Shown here one piece after another: positions 61,251-64,000 of a stretch of 64,000 nucleotides of DNA. The position numbers and the translations under genes were made by a program. The notes under the pieces were generated by a model. It was not told the origin of the DNA. It did no database searches and was given only the letters and a program-made list of their open reading frames with translations. Position 1 is the first letter of the stretch, and every line of letters starts with the position of its first letter. The DNA lies in assembly GCF_000374645.1 (NCBI RefSeq), contig NZ_KB894804.1, forward strand, positions 1-64,000. The letters are read 5' to 3'. The stretch is from Arhodomonas aquaeolei DSM 8974 (GTDB lineage: Bacteria; Pseudomonadota; Gammaproteobacteria; Nitrococcales; Nitrococcaceae).

Positions 61251-61283
61251 ATGCCAAACCTGTGCCAACGGGAGGCGATCTGA
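61251..61283 (+). other. Possible leader peptide ORF before carA
   Basis: A 10-codon frame, MPNLCQREAI, starts about 22 nt after the predicted transcription start. Its stop codon (61281-61283) lies in the loop of the downstream hairpin. No clear ribosome binding site is seen and there is no run of pyrimidine- or arginine-related codons (one Arg), so translation is uncertain. Confidence 0.35.
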
Positions 61284-61304
61284 CGGCGGATCCCTCCCGT
61301 TTTT
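61268..61304 (+). terminator. Terminator/attenuator-like hairpin in the carA leader
   Basis: ACGGGAGG (61268-61275) pairs with CCTCCCGT (61293-61300), extended by GATC/GATC (61277-61280 with 61289-61292) around an 8-nt loop, and is followed by TTTTT at 61300-61304. It sits between the promoter and carA, 22 nt before the start codon, so it would attenuate carAB rather than end another gene. Confidence 0.68.
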
Positions 61305-61325
61305 GCGAGCAGTGGAGGATCCCCC

Positions 61326-62477
61326 TTGAACACGCCTGCCATTCTGGCACTGGAGGACGGATCGGTCTTCGAGGGAGAGGCGATCGGCGCGGACGGTGAG
61401 ACCGTCGGCGAGGTCTGCTTCAACACCGCGATGTCCGGTTACCAGGAGATCTGCACGGATCCGTCGTACAGCCGCCAGCTCGTGACCCTGACCTATCCGC
61501 ACATCGGCAACACGGGCACGACCCCGCTGGACGAGGAGGCCGACGGTGTTCAGCTCGCCGGGCTGATCATCCGTGACCTGCCGCCGCGGGTGAGCAACTG
61601 GCGCTCCCGCGAGGACCTGCCGGCCTACCTCGCGCGACAGGGGATCGTCGCGATCGCCGGTGTGGATACCCGCCGCCTGACGCGGCTGCTCCGCGAGAAG
61701 GGCGCGCAGAACGGCTGCATCATCACCGGCGATGCCGATCACGAGACGGCGGTGACCCGTGCACGGGGCTTCCCCGGTCTCAAGGGCATGGATCTCGCGC
61801 GCGAGGTCTCGGCGGCCCGGCCCTACGAGTGGCGCCTCGGCACCTGGTCGCTGGACGACGGCGAGGTGGAGGTCAGCCCCCGTGGCGACGACGAGCTCTC
61901 CTGGCACGTCGTCGCCTATGATTTCGGCATCAAGCGCAACATCCTGCGGCTGCTGGTCGACTACGGCTGCCGCGTTACGGTGGTGCCGGCGACCACGCCG
62001 GCCGCCGAGGTCATGGCGATGGCGCCGGACGGGGTGTTCCTGTCCAACGGGCCCGGTGACCCGGAGCCCTGTGATTATGCCATCGAGGCGACCCGGGCGT
62101 TCCTGGATGCCGGCGTGCCGGTGTTCGGCATCTGCCTGGGCCATCAGATCCTGGGCCTTGCCGTGGGCGCGCGCTCGGAGAAGATGAAGTTCGGCCATCA
62201 CGGCGCGAACCACCCGGTCCTCGACGTCGATACGGGCCGGGTCATGATCTCCAGCCAGAACCACGGTTTTGCCATCGACGAGACCACGCTGCCGGCGAAC
62301 GTGCGCGTCACCCATCGCTCGCTGTTCGACGAGACCCTGCAGGGGATCGAGCTGAGTGACCGGCCCGCGTTCAGCTTCCAGGGCCACCCCGAGGCGAGTC
62401 CCGGGCCCCGTGACGTGGCACCGCTGTTCCAGCACTTCGTGGACCTCATTCGCGCCTATCGCGGCGAGACCGCCTGA
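61326..62477 (+). CDS. carA: Carbamoyl-phosphate synthase small subunit CarA
   Basis: Glutaminase subunit that feeds ammonia to CarB for carbamoyl phosphate, used in arginine and pyrimidine synthesis. At 383 residues, an N-terminal domain contains [25 protein letters not shown]. The class I amidotransferase domain has Cys270 in FGICLGHQ, and His354 and Glu356 in [11 protein letters not shown], one position off the E. coli numbering. The start is TTG at 61326 with GGAGG 8-12 nt upstream; no ATG fits. It is followed by carB after 30 nt. Its leader has a promoter with an embedded palindrome and an attenuator-like hairpin. Confidence 0.97.
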   Translation: MNTPAILALEDGSVFEGEAIGADGETVGEVCFNTAMSGYQEICTDPSYSRQLVTLTYPHIGNTGTTPLDEEADGVQLAGLIIRDLPPRVSNWRSREDLPAYLARQGIVAIAGVDTRRLTRLLREKGAQNGCIITGDADHETAVTRARGFPGLKGMDLAREVSAARPYEWRLGTWSLDDGEVEVSPRGDDELSWHVVAYDFGIKRNILRLLVDYGCRVTVVPATTPAAEVMAMAPDGVFLSNGPGDPEPCDYAIEATRAFLDAGVPVFGICLGHQILGLAVGARSEKMKFGHHGANHPVLDVDTGRVMISSQNHGFAIDETTLPANVRVTHRSLFDETLQGIELSDRPAFSFQGHPEASPGPRDVAPLFQHFVDLIRAYRGETA

Positions 62478-62507
62478 GGCGGCCCGCCGGCACAGCAGAG
62501 AGCGACG

Positions 62508-64000
62508 ATGCCCAAGCGTACCGATATCCAGAGCATCCTTATCCTCGGCGCCGGCCCGATCGTGATCGGCCAGGCCTGCGAGTTCGACTACTCCGGCGCG
62601 CAGGCGTGCAAGGCCCTGCGCGAGGAGGGTTACCGGGTCATCCTGGTGAACTCCAATCCGGCGACCATCATGACCGATCCCGAGATGGCCGATCGTGTCT
62701 ACATCGAGCCGGTGAACTGGCGAACCGTCGAGCGGATCATCGAGCAGGAGCGCCCGGACGCGGTGCTGCCCACCATGGGCGGGCAGACCGCGCTGAACTG
62801 CGCCCTCGACCTCGACCGCTACGGCGTGCTCGAGCGTCACGGCGTGGAGATGATCGGCGCCACCAAGTCCGCCATCGACAAGGCCGAGGACCGGGAGGCC
62901 TTCCGCGCCGCGATGGAGAACATCGGCCTGGCCACGGCCACCGCGCGCATCGCCCACAGCATGGAGGAGGCGCTGGAGGTGCAGGCGGAGATCGGCTTCC
63001 CGACGATCATCCGGCCCTCGTTCACCCTCGGCGGCTCCGGGGGCGGCATCGCCTACAACAAGGAGGAGTTCGTCGACATCTGCGAGCGCGGCCTCGACCT
63101 CTCGCCCACCAACGAGCTGCTCATCGAGGAGTCGGTTCTGGGGTGGAAGGAGTTCGAGATGGAGGTCGTCCGCGACAAGGCGGATAACTGCATCATCGTC
63201 TGCGCGATCGAGAACGTCGATCCCATGGGCGTGCACACCGGCGACTCCATCACCGTGGCGCCGGCGCAGACGCTCACGGACAAGGAGTACCAGATCATGC
63301 GCGACGCCTCGCTGGCGGTGCTGCGCGAGATCGGCGTCGAGACCGGTGGCTCCAACGTGCAGTTCGCCATCGACCCGGAGACCGGGCGCATGGTGGTCAT
63401 CGAGATGAACCCGCGGGTGTCGCGTTCCTCCGCGCTGGCCTCCAAGGCCACCGGCTTCCCGATCGCCAAGGTCGCGGCCAAGCTCGCGGTGGGGTATACC
63501 CTCGACGAGCTGCGCAACGAGATCACCGGCGGCCGGACGCCGGCCTCGTTCGAGCCGAGCATCGACTACGTGGTCACCAAGATCCCGCGGTTCACGTTCG
63601 AGAAGTTCATCCGGACCAAGCCGGTGCTCACCACCCAGATGAAGTCGGTGGGCGAGGTCATGGCCATCGGCCGGACCTTCCAGGAATCGCTGCAGAAGGC
63701 GATGCGCGGCCTGGAGAACGGCCTGGAGGGGCTCGACCCGCGCATCGAGGCGGGCCGCGACGACGCCGCCCAGCGCATTACCCAGGAGCTGCGCCTGCCC
63801 GGGCCCGAGCGCATGCTCTGGCTCGCCGACGCCTTCCGCGCCGGCTTCGAGCTGGAGGCGGTCTACCAGCACACCTGGGTGGATCGCTGGTTCCTGGCCC
63901 AGCTCGAGGAGCTGATGGCCTGGGAGGGGCATATCGCCGAGCAGGGCGCCGACGCCCTCGATGCCCGGCGGCTGTTCCAGCTCAAGCGCCGAGGTTTCTC
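62508..64000 (+). CDS. carB: Carbamoyl-phosphate synthase large subunit CarB (partial, 3' end outside window)
   Basis: Synthetase subunit that makes carbamoyl phosphate from bicarbonate, ammonia and two ATP. About 497 of the usual 1070 or so residues are present; the frame stays open to the window edge. It starts [21 protein letters not shown], and the first ATP-grasp (carboxy-phosphate) domain is visible with [55 protein letters not shown] and [20 protein letters not shown]. The oligomerisation domain begins near 400. The ATG at 62508 lies 30 nt after carA, so the two are cotranscribed. Confidence 0.98.
   Translation, partial: MPKRTDIQSILILGAGPIVIGQACEFDYSGAQACKALREEGYRVILVNSNPATIMTDPEMADRVYIEPVNWRTVERIIEQERPDAVLPTMGGQTALNCALDLDRYGVLERHGVEMIGATKSAIDKAEDREAFRAAMENIGLATATARIAHSMEEALEVQAEIGFPTIIRPSFTLGGSGGGIAYNKEEFVDICERGLDLSPTNELLIEESVLGWKEFEMEVVRDKADNCIIVCAIENVDPMGVHTGDSITVAPAQTLTDKEYQIMRDASLAVLREIGVETGGSNVQFAIDPETGRMVVIEMNPRVSRSSALASKATGFPIAKVAAKLAVGYTLDELRNEITGGRTPASFEPSIDYVVTKIPRFTFEKFIRTKPVLTTQMKSVGEVMAIGRTFQESLQKAMRGLENGLEGLDPRIEAGRDDAAQRITQELRLPGPERMLWLADAFRAGFELEAVYQHTWVDRWFLAQLEELMAWEGHIAEQGADALDARRLFQLKRRGF

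Noticed and set aside
61248-63932. 894-codon antisense frame over carA and carB
   Set aside because: Same artefact; carA and carB have all catalytic motifs, and the antisense frame would also run through the carA leader.

Overview
This window is a chromosomal segment of a high-GC gammaproteobacterium made almost entirely of core genes. The gene orders (yrbG-kdsDC-lptCAB-rpoN-hpf-ptsN-rapZ, divergent from mlaFEDCB-ibaG-murA; petABC-sspAB; diaA-yraN-lpoA beside rsmI-rnpB and a full dcw cluster) match those of Pseudomonas and other gammaproteobacteria. SMC rather than MukB, HPr kinase beside rapZ, short-form HisG next to HisD, a cytochrome bc1 complex and many acidic protein linkers fit the Ectothiorhodospiraceae/Chromatiales (halophile-type) better than the enterics. 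That family placement is inference. I see no insertion sequence, prophage, CRISPR array, integron or toxin-antitoxin pair.

Layout. 1-947: 3' end of an rRNA operon (23S, 5S, intrinsic terminator). 1162-8528 (+): ssb, smc, zipA, ligA. 8545-17735 (-): read from its promoter end, this runs yrbG, kdsD, kdsC, lptC, lptA, lptB, rpoN, hpf, ptsN, hprK, rapZ, a mannose-type EIIA and ptsH, so LPS precursor synthesis and export are followed by sigma-54 and regulatory PTS genes. 17915-24617 (+): mlaFEDCB lipid transport, ibaG, murA, hisG, hisD. 24637-25785 (-): DegS-like protease. 25859-30515 (+): Nif3-like protein, petABC, sspA, sspB. 30559-33499 (-): lpoA, yraN, diaA. 33628-34839 (+): rsmI and RNase P RNA. 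35170-53778 (+): mraZ-rsmH-ftsL-ftsI-murE-murF-mraY-murD-ftsW-murG-murC-murB-ddl-ftsQ-ftsA-ftsZ-lpxC. 53904-55852 (+): NfeD-type protein and pdxH. 55862-57115 (-): one unrecognised 417-residue protein. 57526-57861 (+): H-NS family protein behind an AT-rich stretch. 57924-61028 (-): nicotinate phosphoribosyltransferase and a YadGH-type ABC exporter. 61326-64000 (+): carA and the first part of carB, which leaves the window.

Functionally the window is dominated by envelope building: peptidoglycan precursors and septation (dcw, murA, lpoA), lipid A and Kdo synthesis (lpxC, kdsDC), LPS transport (lptBAC) and outer-membrane lipid homeostasis (mla). Most operons are tightly packed with ATGA, GTGA or TTGA overlaps, which suggests translational coupling. 

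No clearly new multi-gene system is visible. The best leads are the regulatory region of carAB (promoter with an embedded palindrome, short leader ORF and terminator-like hairpin), an HPr kinase homologue with substituted catalytic positions beside an HPr that keeps its phosphorylatable serine, the unrecognised 417-residue protein with an 11-bp direct repeat in its upstream region, and the AT-rich hns control region.
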